64,000 bases of DNA from Microbacterium lacus (GTDB lineage: Bacteria; Actinomycetota; Actinomycetes; Actinomycetales; Microbacteriaceae): NCBI RefSeq assembly GCF_002812805.1, contig NZ_NMUM01000040.1, positions 232,610 to 296,609 on the forward strand. The letters are read 5' to 3'. Below the pieces are notes generated by a model. The model was not told where the DNA came from. It saw nothing but the letters and a program-made list of their open reading frames with translations, and searched no databases. Shown here piece by piece: positions 25,038-33,308 of this stretch. The position numbers and the translations under genes are program-made. The first letter of the stretch is position 1. Every line of letters starts with the position of its first letter.

Positions 25038-26063
25038 ATGCGCGCCATCGTCTACTCCCAGACCGGAACATCCGACGTCCTCCACGAGATCGACTCGCAG
25101 ATCCCCGAGCCCGGCGCGGGCGAGGTCCGCGTTCGCGTGATCGTTTCGGGCGTCAATCCGACGGATTGGAAGAGCCGGGCGGGCGGCGCCTCAGCCCCGA
25201 CGCGCTTCCCGGAGCAGGTACCCAACCAGGACGGTGCAGGCATCGTCGACGCGGTCGGTCCGGGCGTCGAGCACCTCGCGCCCGGCGATCGGGTCTGGAT
25301 GTTTCTCGCAGCATTCGACCGCCCGTCCGGCACCGCGCAGGAGTACACGCTCCTGCCCGCTCATCTCGTCGCGCCCCTCCCCGAAGGCGTCTCGTTCGAC
25401 GTCGGCGCATCGCTGGGCGTGCCCGCGCTGACGGCGCATCGAGCGCTCACCGTGCACGACGGCGGCCCCTCGCGGCTCGCCCCCGGTTCACTCGCGGGCC
25501 GGACCGTGCTGGTCGCGGGTGGGGCCGGCGCCGTCGGACACGCCGCCATCCAGCTCGCGCGCTGGGCCGGCGCGACCGTCGTCACGACCGTGTCTTCCGA
25601 CGCCAAAGCGGACCTCGCCCTCGCGGCCGGAGCGCACACCGTCGTCAACTATCGCGAGCAGCACGCTGCCGCCGAGATCCGCGCCGCCGCCCCCGATGGG
25701 GTGGACATCGTGGTCGAGGTCTCCCCCGCGCGCAACGCAGAACTGAATGCCGCCGTCCTGGCGAACCAGGGCTCCGTCGCCGTCTACGCGACCGATGGCG
25801 GAACCGAGATGAGCCTCGACATCCGCACGCACTTCGCCCTCAACATCCGGTACCAGTTCTTGCTGCTCTACACGATGGGGACGGATGCGATCACGGCCGC
25901 TGTCGAGGATGTCACGGCCGCACTTCGCGACGGTGCGCTCCCCGTCGGACAGGAAGCCGGCTTGCCGATCACTCGATTCGCCCTGGAACAGACCGCCGCC
26001 GCGCACGACGCGGTCGAGGGCGGGCTCGTCGGCAAGGCACTCATCGACGTGGCAACGAGCTAG
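25038..26063 (+). CDS. zinc-free NADPH:quinone reductase (zeta-crystallin type MDR)
   Basis: This 341-residue medium-chain reductase starts 'MRAIVYSQTGTSDVL'. The NADPH site is 'GRTVLVAGGAGAVGHAAIQL' near residue 155 (AxxGxxG). The zinc ligands of alcohol dehydrogenases are absent; 'PNQDGAGIVDAVGPGV' is typical of quinone oxidoreductases. It reduces quinones or enones with NADPH. The ATG at 25038 follows the tandem repeats; extending the frame upstream would translate repeat DNA. Confidence 0.9.
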   Translation: MRAIVYSQTGTSDVLHEIDSQIPEPGAGEVRVRVIVSGVNPTDWKSRAGGASAPTRFPEQVPNQDGAGIVDAVGPGVEHLAPGDRVWMFLAAFDRPSGTAQEYTLLPAHLVAPLPEGVSFDVGASLGVPALTAHRALTVHDGGPSRLAPGSLAGRTVLVAGGAGAVGHAAIQLARWAGATVVTTVSSDAKADLALAAGAHTVVNYREQHAAAEIRAAAPDGVDIVVEVSPARNAELNAAVLANQGSVAVYATDGGTEMSLDIRTHFALNIRYQFLLLYTMGTDAITAAVEDVTAALRDGALPVGQEAGLPITRFALEQTAAAHDAVEGGLVGKALIDVATS

Positions 26064-26072
26064 CGCGCCCGG

Positions 26073-27149
26073 TCACCGCCCCGCTAGCGCGACCCCCAGC
26101 CATCCGGCCAGATCCCGAATCTCGGCCTCGACCATCTCGCGCTCGTCGTCGTCGTAGGGCAAGACTTCGTGCACGGCGTGCACGACGAGCGTCTCCTTCT
26201 TCTTGTCGAGTTCGGCGTCCAGCAGCCCGACGAAGCGATCGCCGACGAGGATCGGATGCGCGAAGTATCCGTACACCCGCTGCGCCTTGGGCTTGAACTG
26301 CTCGAGCACGTAGGTGAAGTCGAACAGTTCGGTCAGTCGCGGACGGTCGAAGAGCATGCGGTCGTACGGGTTCAGGATGGCGGCGCGCCCGCCCGGGTCG
26401 TCGTCGAGAGCGGCGAGCGCCTCAGGATCGACCCGCCACTTCCAGCTGCTGCCCTCGACTTCGGCGGGTTCGCCCACCGTTCCCACGGGCGTCCAGGGTG
26501 ACTTCTGCTTCGCGATGCCGGCCGCCTGCAGGCGCCGTTGATGCAACAGCACCTCAGCCTCGGCCGGCTCGAACACCGGCAGGTCGGCCGGATAGACCCG
26601 CTCCGGCAGGTCCCACAGGCGCTGGCGGCCCACCCGGCCGGCGATCGCGACCTCGCCGATCCGCGCGAGGATCTCGAGCATCCGCGGCACTTCGTTCGGC
26701 CCGTACCATCCGCTCGAGCGGTCGCGTTGGACGACGCTCGTGTCGGTGAAGTCGGATGCCGCGAGTGGGCCCTCGGCGCGAAGTCGGGACAGGATGTCTC
26801 GGCGAAACGCGTCGTTCGCCTCGAGGTAGTCGACCGTCGCCTGCCGGCGCGGGCCCTCGCGCATGATCGACAGCATCGGGGCGAGCAGGCTGCCGGCCCA
26901 GAAGCATCCGTCGTGCTCGAAAAGCAGCCGATCGGTCTCGACGGCTTTGCGGAGCTGGCCTGGTTCGTAGCCCCAACCGATCCGGCTCCACGGCACCGTC
27001 TGCTCGGCAGGGGCGATCGTGGCGGTGGGATCGATCTTGATCGCGCCGATTTGCTCCGCGACCTCAACGACATCGCCCGGCCGATCGACGTCGAGCAGCT
27101 GAGCCCGGACCGCGATGCGGCGCGCTTCGTTGCGGGACAGCCGATGCAT
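26073..27149 (-). CDS. AlkZ/YcaQ-family winged-helix protein (HTH_42), altered catalytic motif
   Basis: This is a 358-residue HTH_42 protein. It has the family order: N-terminal 'LSRNEARRIAVRAQLLD', the motif region 'QIGAIKIDPTATIAPAEQ' near residue 32, winged-helix repeats, and the C-terminal barrel 'AILNPYDRMLFDRPRLTELF' and 'GDRFVGLLDAELDKK'. AlkZ and YcaQ use a QxQ or QxD pair to remove damaged bases; here the pair reads K-I-D, so glycosylase activity is doubtful or different. Genes like this are widespread in actinobacteria, often annotated only as winged-helix proteins. Confidence 0.82.
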   Translation of the reverse strand: MHRLSRNEARRIAVRAQLLDVDRPGDVVEVAEQIGAIKIDPTATIAPAEQTVPWSRIGWGYEPGQLRKAVETDRLLFEHDGCFWAGSLLAPMLSIMREGPRRQATVDYLEANDAFRRDILSRLRAEGPLAASDFTDTSVVQRDRSSGWYGPNEVPRMLEILARIGEVAIAGRVGRQRLWDLPERVYPADLPVFEPAEAEVLLHQRRLQAAGIAKQKSPWTPVGTVGEPAEVEGSSWKWRVDPEALAALDDDPGGRAAILNPYDRMLFDRPRLTELFDFTYVLEQFKPKAQRVYGYFAHPILVGDRFVGLLDAELDKKKETLVVHAVHEVLPYDDDEREMVEAEIRDLAGWLGVALAGR

Positions 27150-27166
27150 GGGGCGACGCTACTCGC

Positions 27167-28006
27167 TCAACCGAGCGCCTGCGCCCCGATCACCGAGAGC
27201 AGGCTCAGCTTCTCGTAGCTCTCGCTGCCCGGGACAGCCGTGTAGACCATCAGCGACTGCGCCTGCGCGGGGTCGACCAGCCGCTGACAGTGCAATTCGA
27301 GCGCACCGACCTCGGGATGCACAAAGTGTTTCGTTTCGTGCGGCCGCAGTCCCACCTCGTGCTCCGCCCAGAGCGTGCGGAACTCGTCGCTGCGCGCGAG
27401 CAAAAGCTCGGCGAGTTCGGCAGCGCGCGACCGGGGGCCACGCAACGCCGTGATCTCACGCAACCCCGACGCGTACATCCTGCTGAGGAACCCGTGCTCC
27501 TCTCGGGCGTAGAACTCCCGCGTGGCGGGATCGGTGAACCAGCGAAAACCGAGGCTGCGTTCGGGACCCGTGAGAGAGACCTTGTCGCCCATCAGGGCGA
27601 CGCCCATCCGGCTCTGCCCCAGCGTCTCGCCCAGTTCGGTGACGATCTCGGCGGGTGTGTCGTCGAGTCGATCCAGGATGCGGAGCATGCCCGGGCTGAT
27701 GTGATCTCGTCCACCGCCCCGCGCGGGTGGAGTGTGGCCCGCGAGATGGAACAGGTGGTCGCGTTCATCGAGCGAGAGGTGGAGCCCCTGGGCGATGGAT
27801 GCCAGCATGTGCTCGGACGGCTGCGGGCCCCTCTCCTGCTCGAGACGGGAGTAGTAGTCCGTCGACATATGGCTGAGCGCTGCCACCTCTTCCCGGCGCA
27901 GCCCGGTGGTTCGGCGCCGAGCACCGCGCGTCAGTCCGACATCCTCCGGCTGCAGCGCCTCGCGGCGCGTCCGGAGAAACTCGGCCAATCCCCTGCGGTC
28001 GATCAC
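27167..28006 (-). CDS. XRE/MmyB-type transcriptional regulator
   Basis: This is a 279-residue regulator. Residues about 10-75 form the HTH_31/XRE domain ('FLRTRREALQPEDVGL', 'TTGLRREEVAALSHMSTDYY'), and residues about 105-270 are the MmyB-like ligand-binding domain ('RILDRLDDTPAEIV', 'GFRWFTDPATREFYARE'). Such regulators usually control an adjacent oxidoreductase, here probably the divergent SDR at 28.17 kb, now damaged. Start is GTG 28006, matching family N-termini (MIDRRGLAEFLRTRRE). Confidence 0.92.
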   Translation of the reverse strand: MIDRRGLAEFLRTRREALQPEDVGLTRGARRRTTGLRREEVAALSHMSTDYYSRLEQERGPQPSEHMLASIAQGLHLSLDERDHLFHLAGHTPPARGGGRDHISPGMLRILDRLDDTPAEIVTELGETLGQSRMGVALMGDKVSLTGPERSLGFRWFTDPATREFYAREEHGFLSRMYASGLREITALRGPRSRAAELAELLLARSDEFRTLWAEHEVGLRPHETKHFVHPEVGALELHCQRLVDPAQAQSLMVYTAVPGSESYEKLSLLSVIGAQALG

Positions 28007-28173
28007 GGTGTTCCCTCATCTCCCTGCGTCCGTCATGTCTACCCCGTGTGGACAACCGGAGCCACGGTCCGACGATCCCCCCTTCGTATCGGGGGATCGA
28101 GAGGCCCTGGATGGCCTCGGCGCCGCGGGCGATCGTGGGAACACCAGAACACGAGACATCCGAGGAGCACACC

Positions 28174-28644
28174 GTGCCACGCAAGAAGATCGACATCACC
28201 CTTCCCGACCTCACCGGCAAGCGCGCGCTCATCACGGGCGCCAGCGATGGGATGGGCCTGATCATGGCGCGCCGGCTCGCCGCGGCCGGAGCCGAGGTCA
28301 TCGTCCCCGTGCGAAACCGCACGAAGGGCGAGAACGCGCTCGCGACGATCCGCGCCACGATTCCCGATGCCGCGGTGTCGCTCCGCGATCTGGACCTTTC
28401 GTCGCTCGAGTCCGTTGCGCGCCTCGGCGAGACCCTGCGCGCCGAGGGCGAACCGATCCACCTGCTCGTCAACAACGCGGGCGTCATGAGCCGCGGTCTG
28501 CTCTTCGGGCCGATGGGACCCGGTCGCGTAGGCGGAACGCCCGGCGAGCAGCCCCTGTTCCGGCCGCTCCGCAGCATGAACGACGCCGCCCGCATGTGGG
28601 AACGCTCCGAGGAACTCACCCAGGTAAAACTCCCGACGGCATGA
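28174..28644 (+). pseudogene. SDR with internal deletion (active site lost)
   Basis: This is a 156-residue frame. The first 105 residues are a good SDR N-half ('RALITGASDGMGLIMARRLA', 'LRDLDLSSLESVARLG', 'HLLVNNAGVM'). It then jumps to the last 45 residues of the same family ('GRVGGTPGEQPLFRPLRSMN' and 'AARMWERSEELTQVKLP'). The middle, with the Ser and YxxxK catalytic residues and about 130 residues in all, is missing, while the frame is kept. The GTG start has CGAGGAG upstream. It is divergent from the MmyB-type regulator that usually pairs with such SDRs. Confidence 0.8.
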
Positions 28645-28657
28645 CAATCTGAGTTCG

Positions 28658-29104
28658 ATGACGATGTTCCCCCTCGGCCGACCGGCACGCACAACGATCG
28701 CCGCGCTCGGTGCCCTCTATACGGGCGCCGTTCTGTGGGTGACGCTGCGTCCGTTGCCGTGGGCGACCGAGGGAAACCAGGAGGCCTATGGCATCCTCAA
28801 TCCTCAATCGTGGATCGGATGGTCGACCTGGACGGAGGGGTCACCGCTTGAGATCGTGGCGAACATTCTGATGTTCCTGCCCATCGGGCTGGCCTCGGGT
28901 CTGCTCTTTCGCGGCCTGCTCGGCGTCATTCTTCCTGTCGTGCTGACGCTCGCGATCGAGCTGGCTCAGATACCGCTGGCGGACCGAATCTCGCATCCGC
29001 GCGATCTCGTCGCCAACGCGATCGGCGCCATCCTGGGACTGTTGATCGCCACCGCGGTGCTTCGAGGACGGGCCAGGCTCACCCGAATGTCAGAACGGGC
29101 TTGA
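28658..29104 (+). CDS. VanZ-family membrane protein
   Basis: This is a 148-residue integral membrane protein with four hydrophobic segments. The VanZ pattern 'NILMFLPIGLASGLLF', 'LTLAIELAQIPLADR', 'HPRDLVANAIGAILGLLI' is clear. VanZ homologues are linked to teicoplanin resistance in one operon, but most chromosomal copies have no known role. The 3' end overlaps the convergent alcohol-dehydrogenase gene by 26 bp. Confidence 0.88.
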   Translation: MTMFPLGRPARTTIAALGALYTGAVLWVTLRPLPWATEGNQEAYGILNPQSWIGWSTWTEGSPLEIVANILMFLPIGLASGLLFRGLLGVILPVVLTLAIELAQIPLADRISHPRDLVANAIGAILGLLIATAVLRGRARLTRMSERA

Positions 29105-30188
29105 CGACCTCACCGGACTCGCTGTCGGCGAATGCCCGCGCGATCTCGGCAAACGGATACGTCCGAACGAGCCTGTCGAACGGGAACTCACCCGCCAGAT
29201 ATAGCTCGATCATCTCGGGGATGAACAGCTGCGGGATGACGCCGCCCTCGACGACAGACGTGATCCGGATGGCGCGGGCCACGGCCTGCGACAGGTTCAC
29301 CTTCGACTCCGCTTCGGGGTTCGCTGCGGCCAGCAAAACGGCGTGGCCGCGGTGGCCCAGCGATCGGAGCATCCCGTCCACGACACCGGCGTTTCCGGTC
29401 GTGTCGATCGCATAGTCCACGCCGGTCCCGCTGATCGAGGCGAGCTCTTCGACGGTGTCCACCTCTCGCGCGTTGACGGTGTGGGTGGCACCGAGCTCGC
29501 GGGCGAGTTCGAGCCGCTCCGCCACGACATCCACCGCGACGATCATTCGAACCCGTGCGACGCGTGCACCCAGGATCGCCGACATACCGACCGCCCCCGT
29601 GCCGAACACCACAAGCGTGCTATCCATCCGCGGCTCGATAACCTTCAGAACCGTGCCCGCCCCGGTCTGCACCCCGCACCCGAGCGGTGCGAGCACCTCG
29701 AGCGGCACATCGGTGCGCACCTTCACGACGCTGCGCGTCGGCACGTTCGCGTACGTGGCGAAAGCGGACTGACCGAAGAAGTGCGAGATGACCCGGTGCC
29801 CACCGGCGTCGACCAGGGACGTCGTGCCGTCGGGGCGTCCTCCGGCGAAGTTCTGCTCATAGGAGTTCACGCAGAATGACGGGTTCCCGCTCAGGCAATC
29901 GACGCAGATGCCGCAGCTCGCGACCGTCAGAACGACGTGATCGCCGACCTCGAGGTGCGTCACGCCGTCGCCCACACGTTCGATCACGCCCGCGCCCTCG
30001 TGCCCGAGCACGATCGGAAAGGTGGTCGGGATCCACCCGTCCCGCACAGCCATGTCGGTGTGGCACACGCCGGTCGCGACCATGCGGACCTGCACCTCGC
30101 CCGCGCGCGGATCGTCAAGCGTCAGCTGCGCCATCTCGAACTCGCCTTCGAGCTCGGGCATGACGGCTGCGGTGATGGTGGAAGTCAT
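29079..30188 (-). CDS. zinc-dependent aryl/benzyl alcohol dehydrogenase (MDR family)
   Basis: This is a 369-residue zinc enzyme. Catalytic-zinc ligands are Cys in 'GVCHTDMAVRDG', His-Glu in 'GHEGAGVIERVG' and Cys in 'LGCGVQTGAG'. Of the four structural-zinc Cys in the usual Cx2Cx2Cx7C lobe, 'CGICVDCLSGNPSFC' supplies all. NAD binding is 'LVVFGTGAVGMSAILGA'. It is closest to aryl-alcohol (benzyl-alcohol) dehydrogenases. ATG 30188 matches family N-termini; the upstream frame is unsupported. Confidence 0.92.
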   Translation of the reverse strand: MTSTITAAVMPELEGEFEMAQLTLDDPRAGEVQVRMVATGVCHTDMAVRDGWIPTTFPIVLGHEGAGVIERVGDGVTHLEVGDHVVLTVASCGICVDCLSGNPSFCVNSYEQNFAGGRPDGTTSLVDAGGHRVISHFFGQSAFATYANVPTRSVVKVRTDVPLEVLAPLGCGVQTGAGTVLKVIEPRMDSTLVVFGTGAVGMSAILGARVARVRMIVAVDVVAERLELARELGATHTVNAREVDTVEELASISGTGVDYAIDTTGNAGVVDGMLRSLGHRGHAVLLAAANPEAESKVNLSQAVARAIRITSVVEGGVIPQLFIPEMIELYLAGEFPFDRLVRTYPFAEIARAFADSESGEVVKPVLTFG

Positions 30189-30500
30189 GGGGTGGATCCT
30201 CTCGTCGCGGATCACCACAGTCTGTGCGCATGAGCCGGCCACGTCCGCCCCCTTTCGCTCCGCACCGAATGGTTGTAAGGGCGGCGCGGCGAGACGTCGC
30301 ATCGGCAGCCCGGAAGAGGCACTCGGCGTTCGCTCAGGAAGCCGGCCGCACGCCCTCGTAGGCTGGATGCACCAAGGGGAGTACTCCGACACGGTCGGCT
30401 CGTCATTACGGATGCATCGCATCCCGGGTCACCGGTCCTCGATCTGAGGATGGAGAAGACCTTGGCGTCGATTCGCTCACGCCAAGGTTAGGAATCCCGC
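30189..30500. other. 312-bp intergenic region without a gene
   Basis: This is the divergent gap between the alcohol dehydrogenase and TerC/Alx genes. I see no protein gene; the frames present are short and of non-coding composition. The only clear structure is the hairpin at 30459-30488. Confidence 0.7.
30459..30488 (+). promoter_or_regulatory. hairpin in the TerC/Alx 5' leader
   Basis: A perfect 10-bp inverted repeat (ACCTTGGCGT 30459-30468, ACGCCAAGGT 30479-30488, 10-nt loop) ends only 12 nt before the TTG start at 30501 and abuts the weak ribosome site TAGGAA. It could control translation. It does not match the manganese (yybP-ykoY) riboswitch pattern. Confidence 0.5.
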
Positions 30501-31520
30501 TTGAACATCACGCCGCTCATCTGGATCATCACGATCGCCGTCACGATCGCGTTCTTCGTCTACGAGTTCTTCGCGCACGTGCGCAAACCGCACGAGCCGA
30601 CGATCGGCGAATCCGCCCGCTGGTCGGCCTTCTACATCGGCCTCGCGCTGCTGTTCGGCGTCGGCATCGGCGTCGTCAGCGGCTGGACCTACGGCGGTGA
30701 ATACTTCGCCGGCTACCTGACAGAGAAGGCCCTGTCGATCGACAACCTCTTCGTCTTCCTGATCGTCATGACCGGCTTTGCGGTGCCGAAGATCTACCAG
30801 CAGAAGGTGCTGATGATCGGCATCGTCATCGCGCTCATCCTGCGCGGAATCTTCATCGCGGTCGGCGCCACGCTGATCGAGAACTTCTCGTGGATCTTCT
30901 ACCTGTTCGGCGCCCTGCTGCTCTTCCTCGCCTACCGCCAGGCGTTCGCGCACGGTGAATCGAACCCCGCGGACGGAAAGTTCATGCGCTTCGTCCGGCG
31001 CCACCTCCCCGTCACCGACGAGTACCACGGCGACAAGTTGACCGTCCGCAAGGGTGGCCGACGCTGGGTCACGCCGATGTTCCTCACGATCATCGCGATC
31101 GGATTCGTCGACCTGATCTTCGCCGTCGACTCGATCCCCGCCATCTACGGCCTGACGGAAGAGGCGTACATCGTGTTCACCGCGAACGCGTTCGCGCTCA
31201 TGGGACTGCGCCAGCTGTTCTTCCTCATCGGCGGGTTGCTCGAACGTCTCGTCTACCTGGCACAGGGGCTGGCCGTCATCCTCGCCTTCATCGGCGTCAA
31301 GCTCGTGCTGCACGCCATGCACGTCAATGAGCTGCCGTTCATCAACGGCGGCGAACCGATGCTGTGGGCCCCCGAGATCCCTATCTGGTTCTCGCTGCTC
31401 TTCATCGCCGCGACGATCGCGGTGGCGACGATCGCGAGCCTCATGAAGACCCGCAACGACAACCGACCCGTCGCCGAGAAGGTGGAGGAGCAGCTGCCGG
31501 AGAAGGGGTCAGCCCTGTAA
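30501..31520 (+). CDS. TerC/Alx-family membrane protein (putative metal exporter)
   Basis: This 339-residue protein has nine or so hydrophobic helices. TerC signatures are 'EYFAGYLTEKALSIDNLFVF' near residue 75 and 'GFVDLIFAVDSIPAIYGLTE' near 200, each with the conserved acidic residues within the membrane. E. coli Alx exports manganese and is controlled by pH and Mn. The start is TTG at 30501, as the family N-terminus begins here and no ATG is near. A hairpin lies in the leader. Confidence 0.9.
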   Translation: MNITPLIWIITIAVTIAFFVYEFFAHVRKPHEPTIGESARWSAFYIGLALLFGVGIGVVSGWTYGGEYFAGYLTEKALSIDNLFVFLIVMTGFAVPKIYQQKVLMIGIVIALILRGIFIAVGATLIENFSWIFYLFGALLLFLAYRQAFAHGESNPADGKFMRFVRRHLPVTDEYHGDKLTVRKGGRRWVTPMFLTIIAIGFVDLIFAVDSIPAIYGLTEEAYIVFTANAFALMGLRQLFFLIGGLLERLVYLAQGLAVILAFIGVKLVLHAMHVNELPFINGGEPMLWAPEIPIWFSLLFIAATIAVATIASLMKTRNDNRPVAEKVEEQLPEKGSAL

Positions 31521-31538
31521 CTAGCTCGGCCCTGTAAC

Positions 31539-31931
31539 TCAGCCCTGTAGCTGGCTCAGCAGCTCGATGTGGTCGGCGGTGCCCGTGAACTCGGTGATCC
31601 GCCCGTTCACGATCCGGTACATCCCGAACTCGGCGACATTCACGTGTCGCCGGGTCGGGGTGATCCCACGGAACTCACCGACATGGGTGCCACCCGCTCG
31701 CACGTGCGCGGCCACACGATCGTCTTCGACGACGAGTTGGATGCGTCGCCACTGCCAATCCGGGAACGCCCGGAGCAGCTCGGCGACGCCGTCGATCCAT
31801 GCATCCGCGCCACCCGGCAGATGCGCGCGCCGAACCGCCGGGTCGAGGAACGAACGGATCGCCTCGAGATCGTGCCGGTTGCACGCCTCGAGATACTCGG
31901 CGAACCACTCACGCATCTGCCACGGTTCCAC
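31539..31931 (-). CDS. SnoaL/NTF2-like fold protein
   Basis: This is a 130-residue protein of SnoaL type: 'YLEACNRHDLEAIRSFLDPA' at the start, 'ELLRAFPDWQWRRIQLVVED' and 'GTHVGEFRGITPTRRHVNVA' in the middle, and 'MYRIVNGRITEFTGTADHIE' at the end. The fold serves as ketosteroid-isomerase-like enzyme or ligand-binding protein; no substrate can be named. Start GTG 31931 (GGGGGAG just upstream); ATG 15 bp later is possible. Confidence 0.83.
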   Translation of the reverse strand: MEPWQMREWFAEYLEACNRHDLEAIRSFLDPAVRRAHLPGGADAWIDGVAELLRAFPDWQWRRIQLVVEDDRVAAHVRAGGTHVGEFRGITPTRRHVNVAEFGMYRIVNGRITEFTGTADHIELLSQLQG

Positions 31932-31969
31932 TCCCCCATTATCCGAGGAGCCCGCCGGGAGGGCCCCGC

Positions 31970-32650
31970 TCAGCGGAGTTCGAGAACCCTGGCCGCGGAG
32001 ACCCGACCACCGACCTCGACCTGTTGCCCGAGATATCGCAGGTGGGTGTGCAACAGCGAACCCGCGCCCTGAACGATCTCGAGGTCTTGGCCGAGCTCGG
32101 CCGACAGACGCACCGCTGCCGAACCCGTCGCCTCGTCTTCGCGGATGCCGAGCTCGGGCGCGAACATGCGTGCCCGAACGCGCTTTCGCGTCTCGTCGAA
32201 CCACGCCCATACGTAGTGCATGCCGAGGCCATAGGCATCCGGATCCACCGCTTCGACCTCGTCGGGGTTCGCGAGCTGGTCGAGCTCGAACGGTGGGGCC
32301 CACTCCGGAAGCGCGGTCGCGAAGACGAGGTCGCGATCGAACCGCACCCGCACGCTCCCCGCTGGCACGTCGATGTGTTTGATCTCGTCGCCGTTGTCGC
32401 GCAACCATGCGGCGAGCCCGACCGTGGGATGCCCTGCGAAGGGCAGCTCGCGAGTGGGCGTGTAGATCCGCGCGGTAGCGGCACCAGCCTCGACCGCATC
32501 GATGAAGATGGTTTCGCTGAACCCGAGATCGGCCGCTATCGCCTGCTCGCGCTTACGGGTTGAAGAAGACGCCCAGACGATTCCGAGCTGGTTGCCGTGT
32601 GCGCCCGCCGCGTCGACGAACACGTCCACGACGTTTACGAGAAGGCTCAC
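31970..32650 (-). CDS. PhzF-family protein
   Basis: This 226-residue PhzF-like protein has 'DVFVDAAGAHGNQLGIVW' (GNxxGV block), 'SETIFI', 'IYTPTRELPFAGHPTVGLAA' with the conserved family motif, and 'EDEATGSAAVRLSAEL'. PhzF folds like diaminopimelate epimerase, and most members outside phenazine clusters are putative isomerases. The length is slightly short of the usual 260-280. No phenazine genes are near. Confidence 0.9.
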   Translation of the reverse strand: MSLLVNVVDVFVDAAGAHGNQLGIVWASSSTRKREQAIAADLGFSETIFIDAVEAGAATARIYTPTRELPFAGHPTVGLAAWLRDNGDEIKHIDVPAGSVRVRFDRDLVFATALPEWAPPFELDQLANPDEVEAVDPDAYGLGMHYVWAWFDETRKRVRARMFAPELGIREDEATGSAAVRLSAELGQDLEIVQGAGSLLHTHLRYLGQQVEVGGRVSAARVLELR

Positions 32651-32764
32651 GACGGCCCATTCTGACAGGGAACGGCCGGAATCGTCTGCGTCCTTCCCGC
32701 CTGTTCTGCGAACGTGATGGACGGTACCCTATGGGTGCTGTTCACCGACGAGCGGAGGCCCTTC

Positions 32765-32971
32765 ATGACGCGCGAGATCACGGACGAGGACGCGGTCATG
32801 GACCAGATAGCGGAGCGACTCGCCGCACGATTCCCCTCGACGCCGATCGAGCAGATCTCAGCCGTCGTGCGAGAAGCGCACCTCGCTCTGGCGGGCGCCC
32901 ATGTGCGCGATTTCGTTCCGGTCCTGGTCGAGCGAGAGGCCACGTCGCGATTGAAGTCTGCGGCGACCTGA
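32765..32971 (+). CDS. small three-helix-bundle dimerisation-domain protein
   Basis: This is a 68-residue protein: 'DQIAERLAARFPSTPIEQIS' then 'HLALAGAHVRDFVPVLVER' near the end. It matches the small actinobacterial family with a three-helix bundle thought to dimerise. ATG 32765 has GGAGG five bases before. It converges on a paralogue at 32,991-33,209. Role unknown. Confidence 0.7.
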   Translation: MTREITDEDAVMDQIAERLAARFPSTPIEQISAVVREAHLALAGAHVRDFVPVLVEREATSRLKSAAT

Positions 32972-32990
32972 GACGGCATCGTCGTCGCAC

Positions 32991-33209
32991 TCACGCGGCC
33001 AGGTGACGGGACTCGCGCAATCGGCGGACCACGCCGTTCTCCACAAGCACGGGCACGTAGTGACGCAGCCGTGCACCATCGAGGGATTCGAGCTCTTCCG
33101 CGATCAGGGCGAAAACGGCATCCTCGCCGAGTACGGGGAACCGTCGTCGAAGTCGCTCCGCGAGATGAACGAGCGCCTCGAACTCGTTATCGGGATGGGT
33201 GCAACTCAT
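32991..33209 (-). CDS. small three-helix-bundle dimerisation-domain protein (paralogue)
   Basis: This is a 72-residue protein sharing the same pattern as the neighbour: 'HLAERLRRRFPVLGEDAVF', then 'LDGARLRHYVPVLVENGVVR'. The two genes face each other with only 19 bp between stops. Similarity of 'RxYVPVLVE' / 'RDFVPVLVE' and of the first helix shows common origin by duplication. It is divergent from the ParA gene starting at 33309. Confidence 0.68.
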   Translation of the reverse strand: MSCTHPDNEFEALVHLAERLRRRFPVLGEDAVFALIAEELESLDGARLRHYVPVLVENGVVRRLRESRHLAA

Positions 33210-33308
33210 CTGTCAATTCTCGCGGACATCGAGGTCCGCGGGCCCGAATCGTCCTTCATCGTGTCCGCCGCGGCTCGGGAACGACGACCGGGTGATTACG
33301 GTGGGGAC

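Noticed and set aside
30189..30500. Manganese riboswitch (yybP-ykoY) upstream of the TerC/Alx gene
   Set aside because: The conserved loops of that class are not present; only a simple hairpin is visible.
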